From positions 248,001-312,000 of the forward strand of contig JABYQQ010000011.1 of assembly GCA_022605405.1 (NCBI GenBank): 64,000 nt of DNA, written 5' to 3'. Below the pieces are notes generated by a model that saw only the letters and a program-made list of their open reading frames with translations, searched no databases and had not been told where the DNA came from. The stretch is from Earliella scabrosa (taxonomy: Eukaryota > Basidiomycota > Agaricomycetes > Polyporales > Polyporaceae). This document shows positions 34,683-46,406 of the stretch, piece after piece (the stretch's first letter is position 1; every line of letters starts with the position of its first letter). Made by a program: the position numbers and the translations under genes.

Positions 34683-37600
34683 ATGGCCATGGACTCGCCT
34701 AGCTCCCCGACGGAAGAGCAGCGTCAAGAGTCGCCCCAGGCGCAGTCGAACGGCGCAGGTGCATCGGGCTCGAGCGCATCGGCGGGCGACATGAAGCCGT
34801 CGCAGACGTCCTCGATCCTCAAAGAGCGGCGGTTCAAGCTCAGCAGGTGCGCCGACTCTCTCCTTGTCCCTTCCGCGGCCGTTCGACTCACGCTGACTCG
34901 GCGGCGTTTCGCGCAGGGCATGCGACCGGTGTCGGTGAGCAGCGCACGTCGGCGCGGGCCTCTGCCCTCGCTGCGGTGTCTGTCTTGTCTGTCTGTGTGC
35001 TGACGGGTGTGCCAAGGCGGCGGCGGATCAAGTGCGACGAGGGGCATCCTTGCCAGTCGTGTCTGACGTCCAACTCGGCCTGTACGTTCGAGGAGCCGGG
35101 CAAGAGGACACATCCTCACAAGTCAAAGTGCGTGTGTTTCTTTCTCTCGTCGCTCTCTCTTTGTCCTGTTTCCTGCCTTGCTATGACTATGACTCGAGAT
35201 CCGCGCTTCGCATGCGTGCGTGCGCTCTCGTATCGTCGACCTTGGTTGGTGGGCAGTTCAGTGTGGATATCACGGGCGTAGTTGTTCGTGACGTCTCGAG
35301 GCAGGACGGTGGCTTCCATGTTGGTTCTGGATGGATCTCTTGGTCCATTCTTGCTCTCTCTGGCAAACACGTTCTCCGATGTTTCCACGAGACGCACGGA
35401 GACTTTGTCTGTTTCTCGGAGCATCGAACGGTCGTACGCGCTGTGAAGCGATGCACACGATCATTCACTGTCTCTGTGACTTTCGTGCTTGTATGCACCA
35501 GTAATCCGAGGCCAAGCATTGGTTGTTATGCGATGACATCATCGATCGTATCCTCGCTTGAGTAGTCCACTGACTTCGTCCACTCCAGGCGGGCAGCCAC
35601 ACTCGAAGACCGCATGCAGCAGCTCGAGACCCTCATCCAAGCGATACCGCCGCAAGTGTTTGCTGGTGCGGGCGCGCTCGGCGCTGGTCTCCCCCAATCG
35701 CCCGTAGATCCGACGACGAACCCACATGCCTCGTTCGCTTCTTCAACCCACATCTTCCCGACCGCCGTACCTCCGCCTTCCTTGACGGCGTATCCGCTGA
35801 TGAATCCTTCGACGTTCTTCGGCCCGGTCAAGCCTGGCTCGCGGAACGCCAGCCCCGGCACCGGCTTCAGAACAGGTGCACCGTCCAGTATGTCTACTGA
35901 CCAGCTCGTGGAAGAGACATCGCGCATGTCCCTCGCATCTTCGTATCTTTACTTTGACGACGAGGGATACACGAGGTGGCAAGGCGAGACATCAGGTCTG
36001 CCCATCCTCGACCTCCTCGTCGAGCGCCATGCTGTTGTCACAAAACCCGACCCGGACCGTCCCAATGGTCAGCAGTCGTGGAAAGGCCAAAACGGACAGC
36101 CCCCGAACGACTGGTTCCCCGACCGCCAGCCGCGACGCACAGAAACCAATCCCGAGCACATATGGAAACTCATCACGTCTTTCATTGTCCCCGAACTCAT
36201 GGACAGGTAGGCGATTCGCCTGCACGATGTGTATCGTGCTGACCGCATCCTGCACAGCCTTGTCCAGTGCTACCTCTCGACGTCATACTACCTCATGCCC
36301 TTCCTCCACGTTCCGTCCTTCCTCGCGGTAAGTCTGCCCGGCTTCTCAGGAAGTGACCGCGCCATGTGACTCTGCCACACAGGACTACGGGAACCCGCGG
36401 AAGTGGGGCGAGCCCGGATTCGCGGCGTTCATCGTCGCCATCTGCTGTCTCTCATCTCGGCATATCGATGACCCCCGCGTCCGCGCGGACCCGAACGACA
36501 GTAACAGTGCCGGCACGCAGTGGTTCGATCTGCTCACGCGACTGCGAACCCTGCCGGGCGCGGACAAGCCGACGCTGTACACCATCCAGTCCGTGCTCAT
36601 CGCGGGCGTGTATGCGGTCGGGCTGGGCCGCTTGTCGAAGGCGTTTGCCCTGCTTGCGGAGGCAATCACGTTGTCGGTCGACGCGGGCCTGCATCGGTCG
36701 GCGGACGACTATGACTTGTTCGACCCGGTGGAGGACGAGGTCCGGAAGCGGACGTTCTGGTGCGTGTACCTGTGGGACAAGCAGGCGAGCGCGCATTTTG
36801 GGCGGCCGCCGATGTTGAGGCTGCGCGATTGCGACGTCGGGGAGCCCGCTATCGTTGACGACGAGTTCATCACCCGCGATGGCGTCGGGCTGCAGCCCCA
36901 GGAGACCGAGAGCCGGATGAACGCGTTTGTGAACTGCGTCCGCCTGTTCGTCGTCCTGGAGTCGGTCATGGACGTCCCTCCGCGGCCACCTACCGAAATC
37001 TCCCCGTTCTTGGCTCGTGCGTCTTCGGTGCTCACAGGTTTCCGGAGAGGCAAGGAGCTTCGCGAGGAAGAGGCGCTCCTGGACGACATCTGCCGTGCGA
37101 TCCCTCCGCACTGGGCGCACTCGGTCGAGACGATGACGAGCAACGACGTTATCCGCGTCACCCAGGCAGAGCGGCTGCACTGCGTCGAGCAGTACGTGCG
37201 GATGCTCATCCACCGACATCGGTTCTCAGAGATGGTCGCCGAGCGGATGCAGAACCACATACCTGACGGGGAGCAGAGCGAGGCGGAGATCGAGGCGATG
37301 CGCGCGGCCCATGGGTGCGCGCTGCAGATCATCTCGTCCCACCTCCACATCGCGGCGAAGGGTTTGATGACCTACTGTGAGTCCTCGCTCCTCTGTGCTT
37401 GCGCTCCTGGCGTGTTGCTCATTATATGCGTCCCCAGACGGCGTGCATGTCATCCATCAGCTGACCGCGGCAGGCCGCACGCTCGTCGCGATGCTGCTCA
37501 ACTGCCACTCGGACTCCCTACGGCCGCTCATCCCGCCCGCGCTCGACGCGCTGCGCTCCTGCGTGGGACTGCTGCGGCGTTTCAGCGGCCGTTACATCTG

Positions 37601-38198
37601 CGGGCAGCGGTCAGGTGACCTCATGGAGGAGTTCTGTCGGAGTGGGTGACGCCCTTTCCTGGCCCAGTCTGTGTTCGCTGACGGTACTCCGTGTGGTCTC
37701 TTCTACACAGTCACGCAAATTCCGCTCGAGACGCCGCCCCGGCAGCAGGAGGGCCCCGGCTCGAATAGCCGGCCACCGTGGGTCCGCCCTGTGCGCAAAA
37801 AGACGTCGTCGACCGCCCGTTCTCCCGCGGGCTCGGGCGACTCGCCGCTCAACCATGGCAGCCCGGAGGAGTTTCAAGCGAGCACGGACGCGTTCCTCGA
37901 CCACATGGGGAGCCCACAACCCCCGCAGCAGCCGTTCTCGGTCCCGCCACAGGTGCAGTCGCCATTCGGGCTGGGGAGCGTGGCTGGGGTGCCGGGCTTC
38001 ATGGACACGGGCGTGGGGAACATGATGCAGACGGACCCGGGGCCGATGTCGGCCGTGGACTTGATGGCGTTTTTGAATGCGGATCCTGGACTGGACATGA
38101 ATGCGCTGCTGGCGTCGCCGGACCTTGGCCAGGCGAATGGGTTCTATCATCTCGGGACGCCGACGGCTGGGAACGGGGCGGGTGCGCTGTCGCCGTAG
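34683..38198 (+). CDS. Zn2Cys6 transcription factor with fungal-specific TF domain
   Basis: Sequence-specific nuclear regulator, 888 residues from eight exons: 34683-34846, 34917-34934, 35017-35127, 35589-36206, 36258-36327, 36383-37376, 37438-37641 and 37711-38198. The binuclear zinc cluster is at 57-83 with spacing C-x2-C-x6-C-x5-C-x2-C-x6-C, and a short coiled coil ([12 protein letters not shown]) follows. The middle region carries the fungal_trans homology domain (xylanolytic-activator type) with [40 protein letters not shown] and [13 protein letters not shown]. The C-terminal 150 residues are rich in Pro, Gln, Ser and Gly, a likely activation region. Exon 2 is only 18 nt and carries the first zinc-cluster cysteines. 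Intron 3 is 461 nt, far longer than the rest. Target genes are unknown. Confidence 0.85.
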
Positions 38199-38476
38199 GG
38201 TGAGTGGGAGTGGAAGAGGATGGTTGAATGCTTGCTTTAGGTATGTTCGCTTGCTTTGTGCCTCGTGTTGTTGCTGTGGTTGGCCTCGTTGGCTTCTGTG
38301 CTGCATGCTGTGTATCCTCTAGTCCCGTCATTAACATGTATCTCAGTATCTGAATGTGACCGATCATGAATGGCTCTGACTGTGGGCGAACGGCACCGCG
38401 ACGAACTTCAGGAGTACTGTCAGATGTGTTCGGCGCATCAATGACGGGGGGCATACTTGCAAGTAGCTGACACAAT

Positions 38477-40498
38477 CTACTGCTCGGACATATCAGGAAT
38501 GACACAAACCGACACAGAGACATCTGAACCCTCCATCTCCTTGGATACCCAGCCTTGAGTAGAGGCAAGGTCCCAGGGCTTCCGATACCACCATGAGCGG
38601 GCTGCCAGATCTGCGATGAAGACCGTAAGCTCTCTCAACGGAGCTCCTAAAGCCGCTCGAGTGCTGAGGAACACCTTGACCGTCCGAGAGAACGCAGCGG
38701 AAGCGTGAGGGCCGTACGCCTGCCAGCTGTCGGGGTGGTCGGTCTCGACCTCACTGTCGCTCTCCTCGGTGACTCTCTCGAGATCACCGGCGTTCATAGT
38801 GGCCAGTGGCCTGCCCTCCCGACGCCATATGGAGTAGTCGTAGAAGGAGCGCCAATAGAAACCCAAGCTCCGGAGGCGAGGGCAAAGATAGCCACCATCC
38901 TCCGCTCGATGATTGCACAGAAGTGGCAGAGCATCGAGCCTTCCGTCGACGGCTTCTATTGTGAGACGGGTGAGCTGCGGAAAGTGGGATAGGAGGCGCG
39001 ACCAGTCCTCGTTCTTCATGCTCCGGCTCTGTACGGCCAGGGAAGTGATTGTCCCGGACGACGCAAATGCGTCGATGACCGCGCCGGCAACGACAAGCCT
39101 GTTGTCCCAGCTGTTCCAGACCGCGAGGCGCAACCTGGGAGAGCCGTTGGTCGATGTTTCGAGCTCGATATAATCGGTGGAGTGTTGAATGATAGACAGG
39201 CTCTCCGCACATACGATAGCGGGTCCAACCCGAAGTGACTTGGGAAGCGGCCGCAGTAGCACCAAGGGTCCGTCATCTAGAGTCGCGAGAAAGCGGAGCT
39301 CGAGGACGGCTGTGGAACGGAACTGGAGGTGAGACAGGAAAGCGTTGATGTGCCATGCGTTGTCTCGTACTTCGAGGCAGCTGAGTAGTTGTAGCCGAAT
39401 CACTCGCGGAGACGCGCCGGCGGAGTCCCGGGCCTCCGAGGCGTCCACATCATCATCCCTAGGATATGCTTGGGGCAGACATTCGAGGACTCGTAGGGTC
39501 TCAATATTTGAGCATTGCTCCAGGGCATCGAGCAAAAGGTCGAGGTTGGGCGACAAACGGTCGATGTCATGACATATGCACCCCGTAAGAGTGAGCTCGC
39601 GCAGGAGAGGCGATGCGCACTGGAGACCGAAATGAATCCGGGGGAGAGTGAGGGAGCGGAGGCGAGGAAGGCTGGTGCAGATGAGCCGTGGTCCCCAGCG
39701 TGGGGATATCTCGTTGTAGTCCGGTTTCCAATCGTACGTGACGCGTTGCCGAATCGCGAGACATTCTAGTTTGGGTAGCGGCGCTGACAGCAGGCGATCG
39801 AGACCATCTGCATCCTTTGCAGCGATTACGATCGTTAAGGCAGAGATCCGCTCACTGTGATGCAGCAGTGCATCTACTACAGACGGCGCGCATCCTCGCC
39901 AATTGAGTGAAAACGAGTGGGGTAGGGAGTGATTGAGAGCGAATCTGAGCCGATCAACTTTCCAGCGTGGATCCTCGGTCATGCAAGACCGTGAGCCGAG
40001 GAGTTTGACCCAAAACGCGGGGGTCTGTAAGATCAGAGTACGCCATAGACGGCAAACGTACAGAATGGACGGTAGGCGGCGACGTCGACGGATTCGGGGG
40101 TCTAGGTCCGGATGCGCGAAAATGTGCATGAGGAGTTCGAATGGCAGCCGGTTGATAGAAGCAGAGGCGTTGTTTGCGGCGCGGAGACCGCGTATTCGCG
40201 CTTTGTACTCGATCTTCCGCGATGTACACCATGGATGGACCTCGCACATGTCCAGCTCGGATAGCGCTATCGTATCTTCCACCGCGAGGTGCTGCCGGGA
40301 ATCCAGACGGCGGAACGGGACGGAAGGGTTGCTTGCGGCATGGAGGGCACGAATGCGCGTCTTGTATTCATGGATCCGAAGGGTGCACCATTGATATACT
40401 TCGGAAACGTGTAGAGAGCGTAACGCATCTGCATCTTCCCCTGCAAGCTGCTGGTCTAATGCGATATGGAACGTTTTCGAGATAATCGATGACGACAT
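38477..40498 (-). CDS. Large F-box protein with a duplicated N-terminal segment
   Basis: A 673-residue intronless protein. An F-box lies near residues 115-160 (INRLPFELLMHIFAHP, then LPSILYVCRLWRTLILQTPAFW), followed by a long leucine-rich region with LPRLRSLTLPRI-type repeats. Before the F-box, residues 16-61 and 68-114 are two related copies offset by 53 residues, with WCT, EYK and RIR blocks in the same positions. It is a presumed SCF substrate adaptor with unknown target. The ATG at 40498 is the first in frame. Confidence 0.75.
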   Translation of the reverse strand: MSSSIISKTFHIALDQQLAGEDADALRSLHVSEVYQWCTLRIHEYKTRIRALHAASNPSVPFRRLDSRQHLAVEDTIALSELDMCEVHPWCTSRKIEYKARIRGLRAANNASASINRLPFELLMHIFAHPDLDPRIRRRRRLPSILYVCRLWRTLILQTPAFWVKLLGSRSCMTEDPRWKVDRLRFALNHSLPHSFSLNWRGCAPSVVDALLHHSERISALTIVIAAKDADGLDRLLSAPLPKLECLAIRQRVTYDWKPDYNEISPRWGPRLICTSLPRLRSLTLPRIHFGLQCASPLLRELTLTGCICHDIDRLSPNLDLLLDALEQCSNIETLRVLECLPQAYPRDDDVDASEARDSAGASPRVIRLQLLSCLEVRDNAWHINAFLSHLQFRSTAVLELRFLATLDDGPLVLLRPLPKSLRVGPAIVCAESLSIIQHSTDYIELETSTNGSPRLRLAVWNSWDNRLVVAGAVIDAFASSGTITSLAVQSRSMKNEDWSRLLSHFPQLTRLTIEAVDGRLDALPLLCNHRAEDGGYLCPRLRSLGFYWRSFYDYSIWRREGRPLATMNAGDLERVTEESDSEVETDHPDSWQAYGPHASAAFSRTVKVFLSTRAALGAPLRELTVFIADLAARSWWYRKPWDLASTQGWVSKEMEGSDVSVSVCVIPDMSEQ

Positions 40499-41060
40499 TT
40501 CGCCCTACAATATATAGTGTGCCAAGGTCGTTCATGTCGATGAAGAGAGCAACGTGCCATACCAGGGGGCGATGGAGACGAAGGGCGGCGTAGGAGGTGC
40601 CCGTGGCGGTCTCTTGTTAAGGTCCTGCGGTCGTGTCATGAGACGGCCGTGAGGTAGCAGGGGCTTTTACGGCATTCTATTCGGCTCATCACGAAGATCT
40701 TGAGAAGGCGCTCCCGCACATTCTCCCTGGTTGGTACTCGAGAATACGACGGCTTGGACAATTATACACTCAGAATCTTGTGCAACCTCTACATCATACC
40801 TGTTCAATACACCTGCGTCGGCAGTTAAAAATGAGCAGTTAACACACCACACACCGAGATCGAAGTAACACGCACGTGCCAGAGAGCGGTACGACTCAGC
40901 GTACAAAGGAATCGATCTATGTAGTGCTGACATTCAAAACGACCATAAAAATTAAAAGCGACAGTGAATAGACTGTGAACACGACACGCAGCGCAGATCC
41001 AGAGCCACCGCCAATCCAATCAGACCCATCCCCCCAAAGAACACTGAGAACTCTCAGCCC
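40499..41060. other. Intergenic, nothing recognised
   Basis: Promoter side of the large F-box gene and 3' flank of the aspartic protease gene, both on the minus strand. No gene is supported. Confidence 0.4.
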
Positions 41061-43067
41061 TCAGCCATACAAGTACTCCAGCACACCTACAAACACAGCC
41101 GCCATCAGCGAACCCGTCACCACACGCACGCCCGGCACCGCCGGGCCCGCTCCGCTGAACACGCGCTGCGAACCTTCCGTCATCACCGGCGGCACGGTCC
41201 CCACCGTCATCGACATCGTGTGCATCGCGATCGGCGTCGCGTACGGCGCAGGCTCAGACGTCGCTGTGCACCCCGAAGAACAGACAAAACACATTGCTGT
41301 CAGCCATGGACGGAGAGAGAGGGAGAGACAACGTACAGGGAAAGATCCCGCCGTTCTTCACAGCGGATGCGACCGCCTCTTGAAGTGCGGAGCCCGCATC
41401 CGACGGGACAGTCGACAGCAGACCCACACGAGGCGGGTCCTGCGACGGGCGCGTCAGGTTTCCGTAGTAGAATGCCACCATTGCCCTGCAGCGGCGAATC
41501 AGCAATGCGCGTCGCACTCTCCAGCAGCGACAAGCTCACGATTTCAGGAACGGGTCCCCCAAGCTCCAGCTATACAAGAACCCGCCGTCCCCGGGTGGAT
41601 CTGTCGCGGCAAGAACTGGAGTGCAGCGCGCAAGCTCGCTGGGGTAGGCCATACCAGGAATGACTGGCGCAGGACGCGCAAAGTCGCGCGGGTCGACGGG
41701 GAAGGGCATGCCGCCGATTATGAAGGTGAGGTTATACGGGCGAGAGCAGTCGAATGATTCTCCGACTAGGGAGAGGATGTGTGTGACGATGTCGAGTGGG
41801 CCGCGGATGAGCGAGTTCCCCTGATTACGGTCAGTCAGCACGATTAAAGGGGACAGCGAGAGGCACGTACTGTATCTAGCAATGCAGAGAGCGAGATTGT
41901 CGGAGGAGATAGCATCGAGCGAGGCAGCTTCACCCCGTCAAAGTAGACGTCGTCGAGAGGAATCTCCCATACGAGGGGATAGACCTGCTCAACAGGTTTC
42001 AGTCGAGTGCAAGGTTGAGACCTATATGCGGCGCACCTCGTCCGGAGCGTCCGGTGGAGGCGGGAGACCGCCTTCGAGCGGCGTGTAGCCACGCACGGGA
42101 ACCCACGTCAGCTGCTCATCGACCAGTCCAAACGGGAGCGCGCCCAGCGAGAGTGTACCGGCGTTGTCGCTCAGAGTCACCGTGTCTCGTTGGAGAGTCG
42201 TCACCACCAGCGGGCGTGAGAGTAGACCCCAAGTCACCAGTCTAGAGAACAGTGGGCCGATCGTGGCGAACGTGTCCGTAGCGGATGCGAAGTAGTCTGG
42301 GTGCTGCTGGCGTTTGCGAGAGCCAGAGGTATAGTTGAACGTGTCCAGAGCGGGCAGGTAGTGTGGGCGGTTGGCGGACTCGTGAGCAGCACGTCGGAGT
42401 AGCCGAGGCATAGGCCCATAGAACTCTGTCGCCAGAAGCTGCCGCCATATCGCGCTGATGGGCGGGAATCCGAGTCCGAGGATACCAGCACATCCGGCCT
42501 CCAAAACGGTCGTGTCGGTGTCGACTATGGCAGCAAAGAACTGATTGGGAACAGACAGACCAGCGACGCCGACAGTATCTGAGCCGATGGGCCCGAGCGC
42601 GTGTGTACCGGTGTGGGAGTCGCCGTAGAGGAGCTGGACGTCTTGACCTGTCGGCACGAGAGACGCTTCAGGGTAGAGAGGCACACCTGGGTGTGCACAC
42701 GACGGCCGCTCGCATGCGTCCGTGACGACCCAGAGATCCGACGAGCCAGTATCTTCGCGGCTTCAGGTGCGATTGAAATGTCGAGCAAGTATGGCACGTA
42801 CCCATGATCACCGGTGTGAGGGTCTTCCCGACTTCGACGAGAACAGTATAGGTACTGTCGAACGGTCGAGACGAGTATACGGTGTAGACAGCAGTAGACT
42901 CACACGTCGAGCACATCGCCAAGACCTGCGTCCACTGTTTGCCCATCCCGTTTCCTGAGTCGCCTTGTACGCTGGATGGGGAGATGCACACCGTCTGCGC
43001 CACGGTTCGAGCGGGTCGCACCAAACGCAGAAAGCGCGAAGGTGAGCGCCACGAGCGAGTGCCTCAT
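41061..43067 (-). CDS. Pepsin-like aspartic protease, secreted and membrane-anchored
   Basis: Family A1 endopeptidase, 570 residues from seven exons: 43067-42904, 42854-42802, 42752-42037, 41984-41871, 41820-41540, 41485-41337 and 41296-41061. A signal peptide (MRHSLVALTFALSAFGA) starts it. The first catalytic site DTGSSDLW begins at Asp73 and is split by an intron inside the Asp codon. The second site is DTGNSL at Asp348, again across an intron. Between them lie YGDS (flap) and an enlarged first lobe. After the protease comes a Thr/Pro/Met-rich linker and a final hydrophobic segment (VVTGSLMAAVFVGVL) that fits a membrane or GPI anchor. It probably acts at the cell surface. An in-frame start at 43223 exists but would bury the signal peptide. 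Confidence 0.85.
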
Positions 43068-43255
43068 GAGAGATACGCCACCACCGTGCGCAGAGCCAGG
43101 GAAGAGATCAACCCTGTTCGACGATAGCGTTGAACGTGGTTGGGACAAGACAGAGATGGATGTGTGGACAGTCACGGTGGATTTTGACTTTAGGCTTTCA
43201 GCACCCTCGATACAGACGGCCATTGTATATCTACGCGAGGAGAATGACGACTATC

Positions 43256-43354
43256 TGCCCCGTGGCTGAGTTGGTTACAGCGTCCGACTGTTAAGGTGGT
43301 CTTTGGCCCCTCAACGTAATCGGAAGGTCGTGAGTTCGAGCCTCACCGGGGCAG
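43256..43354 (+). tRNA. tRNA-Asn (GTT) with an intron of about 25 nt
   Basis: The 7-bp acceptor stem is TGCCCCG with CGGGGCA, followed by discriminator G. The D arm is GCTG/CAGC, the anticodon stem is TCCGA/TCGGA, and the anticodon loop is CTGTTAA with anticodon GTT. The T arm is GTGAG-TTCGAGC-CTCAC. About 25 nt (around 43297-43321) interrupt the loop one base after the anticodon, the standard place for a nuclear tRNA intron. Confidence 0.85.
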
Positions 43355-43627
43355 GGAGTGGAATTCCAGCGGTCTTTTTGTGGGGAGTGGCACCATGGAA
43401 GTCACATCATTATGTCATCATATACCAGCTTCTGCTCTAGGGCCAGAGTTACTTATCCAGTATTGTGACCCCAGACAACCTTTTTAAGAATCCTACTTAA
43501 TCCGACTGTGACTGGTCACTGCGTCACTTCCTAATGTTTTCCTCCTCCAAGCGACCACGAACTTCAGACACGAACTTCAGAAGTTCGAACCACTTGATAC
43601 CCCCATCTCCTCTTGTCTTTCTTGGAC

Positions 43628-44689
43628 ATGGCCCGCGGTCACAGGTCCACATCTCCTTCGCATAGCGACGACGACACCCCCGAGGCCGTCTCGTTTGGGT
43701 CCTCCAAGAAAGTCGCAAAAGGCGAGCGTCACGCAGTCGAGCAGTTCCACGCGGCGCAAAAGCAGAAGCGAAAGGAAAAGAACCGAGCTACCGACCAAGC
43801 ATTGAAGCAGCGCGCTGCACAGGCGAAAGTCAAGGACACGGCCGATGGAGTTGGGCAGGACGCCGCGCGTCGGAGAAGGAAGGCGGAGTCGCTCGCAGAA
43901 GAGGAGAGCGAAGGCGAGGACTTTGGCGACAGCGCGCCTGGTGGCCCAAGCAGGAGGGAGCTGGAGGAGAGGATGGCGCGTGCGATGATGGAGGCCGAGG
44001 ATGAAGAAGATGACGAGGATGGCTCGGGATTGTCGGATGAAGACGTAGCGATGGAGGCAGAGGATGGGGACGAAGAAGACGGCGACAACTACCCAGAGGA
44101 TGATGATGAAGACGAGGAAATGGACTCGGGAGAGGATGAAGACGAAGATGAGGTTGAGGAAGACGACCTCCTCGAACCTCCTCGGCAAAAGCAGAATTAT
44201 CTCCCAGATTATCTCTTCAAGTCTGCCTTGTCGAGCTCTTCCCGTCCCTCGAAAATCGTCTTCAACCACACCACGCCTCCCGCCTCAACTACCTCTCCAC
44301 AGCGAAGACGCAAACGCGCCAAACGACCTTCCAAAGACATCGTTGTCGGGTAAGTCGTCTGTACTACATGTACGCGATCGGTGTAGTCCTCACAATCTCA
44401 CTGTAGGTCCCGCGTCATACGCACACTGGCAAAGCCTAGCGCCGTCACATCTTCAGTTGTTGCCAAAGCAATGGTACCTCCCCGACGCGTGGAGAGATTC
44501 ATGAAGACTAGCCTCAACCTCAAAGGGGACCTGTCGAAGTCGAGGTCAAAAGGGTGGACAAGGAGACCAGGTCCGTCTTGCGAGCAACATGCACATGCGC
44601 ATTCTGAACTCATTCGCATCCATGCTGTAGCCAATCTCGGAGTCATGAAGAGAAGTGGCCCTGCAGCGAATTTCGTACGCAACGAGTAG
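43628..44689 (+). CDS. UTP16/BUD21-like nucleolar protein
   Basis: Likely component of the small-subunit processome in 18S rRNA maturation. Three exons: 43628-44349, 44407-44570 and 44631-44689; 314 residues. The N-terminal half is basic and then very acidic (EDEEDDEDGS and DEDEDEVEEDD runs). The conserved C-terminal part reads LPDYLFKSAL, RRRKRAKRPSKDIVVG, SLNLKGD, SKGWTRRP and NLGVMKRSGPAANFVR. The last block and the acidic layout fit UTP16-domain proteins. The name rests on remembered family features and needs a profile search. Confidence 0.6.
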
Positions 44690-44772
44690 TTCATTCCTTG
44701 TTGTCAGTGCTCCGGCGTATACTACACTCTCATAGCGCGTACATTTTGGCAGCGGTCATCTTCAGGTCGTTC

Positions 44773-46406
44773 TCAGGGGAAGGATAACTTGTTAGCTCTC
44801 GCCGCTATCTCTGCAAAGTAGATCGCTGTCTCGGCCAAGATGACGAGCCGTCCGTTCCCGGCGAAGACCAAATTTGCAGCAACGCCTCCGACGAAGAATT
44901 TGCCGATGAGCGTCCCTTCAGGGTTCCAGACCTGCACGCTCATGGTTAGCATTCGCGCACGGGAGGTTCGGTGAGTCACTTACTTGGGCGCCGTCTCCGC
45001 ATCCCGCATATACATTGCCTGCTGCGTCAAGCTGTATGCCGTCCGCGATGCCCGTGTCGACATACGCGAACACCCGCCGGTTCTTGAATGCTTTCGACTT
45101 CTGGTCGACGTCAAACTCATATCTGGCACAAGCACATCAGTACGCGCTGAGCAGCCGCGGGCGAAGTGCTCACATCGTCGCTGGTTCGGTCTGGTTGTTG
45201 CCGAGAAAGCCAGCGTTTGCACCCGTGTCAGTGCTGCACACACCGTCAGCTTCGCAAGTGAGACCCGAGAGGGGCTTCGCGAATTCCGTACACGTATGCC
45301 GTCTTTCCGTTCGGACTGAACGCAAGCCCGTTGCAGCGATCAAACCCGTCCGCCACGACGCGTACGGAGCCCGTGTCGGGGTCGAACATGTACACCTGGT
45401 TCGGAAGCAATGGCAGAGGGCGGAAGTGGTTCAAGAATCCATATCTGGAAGAAGGGTGAGCGGGATCACGAGAGCCGTATTGATTTGAGGGCTCACGTCA
45501 CATCCGTGAAGAACAGCTTGTTCGTTCCAGGAAAGATCTTCACATCATTGAGCGAGTTGAACTGCCGCCCGAAGAAGTTGTCCAGCAGGACCGTGGTGTT
45601 GTGAGGGGGCGCGGGATTCACGAGGGCGAGGGACGGGGGAATGGGGCCCCGACCGGAGTTCACCAGGATCAGTTGCCCGAAGAACGGGCCCGTTCCCCCG
45701 TTCGTCATTTGGACCGACTCCGAGAGGTCAATCTGTGATTCGTGCGCACACCGATCAACAACCATGCATCGCCCTCGGTCTGTGACTGAATCGCACTTTC
45801 GTTACCGTGACATTCACTGGCGCGATGCCCTGTCCTGAAGCTCGGATGGCAGTGGCGACTTCCTTCAAGCTGATCTTCGCCACCTGGTTGTTATGGTCGA
45901 TGTCGCTCATCCCGAGCGCGCCGCCGTCGTTGCTCGAGAAGAACACTTCGTCGGTATTCGCGACCCAAATCGGCGCCTCGTGGGCGAACGCAAACGTCGC
46001 GTTCGCCGCGACGGCGCGGATAGTCGCCCTCGGCCCCAGGATCTTCAGGAAGTCAGGATGGAACACCTGGAAGAACGGCGGGCTCGAGTTGGTCGGGTTG
46101 AAGAACTCCTCCGTCGCGGATGTGCGAAAGGATCCGTTGATGCCGAGCACATTGAATGCGAGCGGATCGACGAGCTGTGCACACAGTGCCGCAGTCGAGA
46201 CCACACCGGGTGCGGTGCAATCAAGTGTATATGGTGAGCATGATGCGCTGCACCGCTTCGGGCGACAGACGGATGACACTCACCACAGCTTGCGGCGGGA
46301 GCGCTGATGCGTTCGCCACTCCAGTTTGAAACGAGGACGGCGTCGCTGCATACGCCCACGCGACCAAACTGGCGACGATGGCGGCGATACCTGAAGCTGC
46401 GACCAT
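44773..46406 (-). CDS. SMP-30/gluconolactonase-type secreted protein
   Basis: Six-bladed beta-propeller protein of the SMP-30/gluconolaconase (lactonohydrolase) group, 415 residues from seven exons: 46406-46284, 46174-45797, 45732-45497, 45444-45292, 45233-45174, 45122-44984 and 44931-44773. A signal peptide (AAIVASLVAWAYA) indicates secretion. Family motifs are LILVNSGRG, FNSLNDVKIFP, RCNGLAFSPNGKTAYVTDTGA and ADGIQLDAAGNVYAG. The Asp/Asn residues in these loops are the likely divalent-metal ligands. Several N-glycosylation sequons occur (e.g. NGSF, NATF). The first intron is about 109 nt, longer than the others. A lactone-hydrolysing role is inferred from the family only. Confidence 0.8.

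Noticed and set aside
40975..41757. 260-codon plus-strand frame over the aspartic protease tail
   Set aside because: Antisense shadow; the minus-strand protease exons explain the same DNA with conserved motifs and splice sites.
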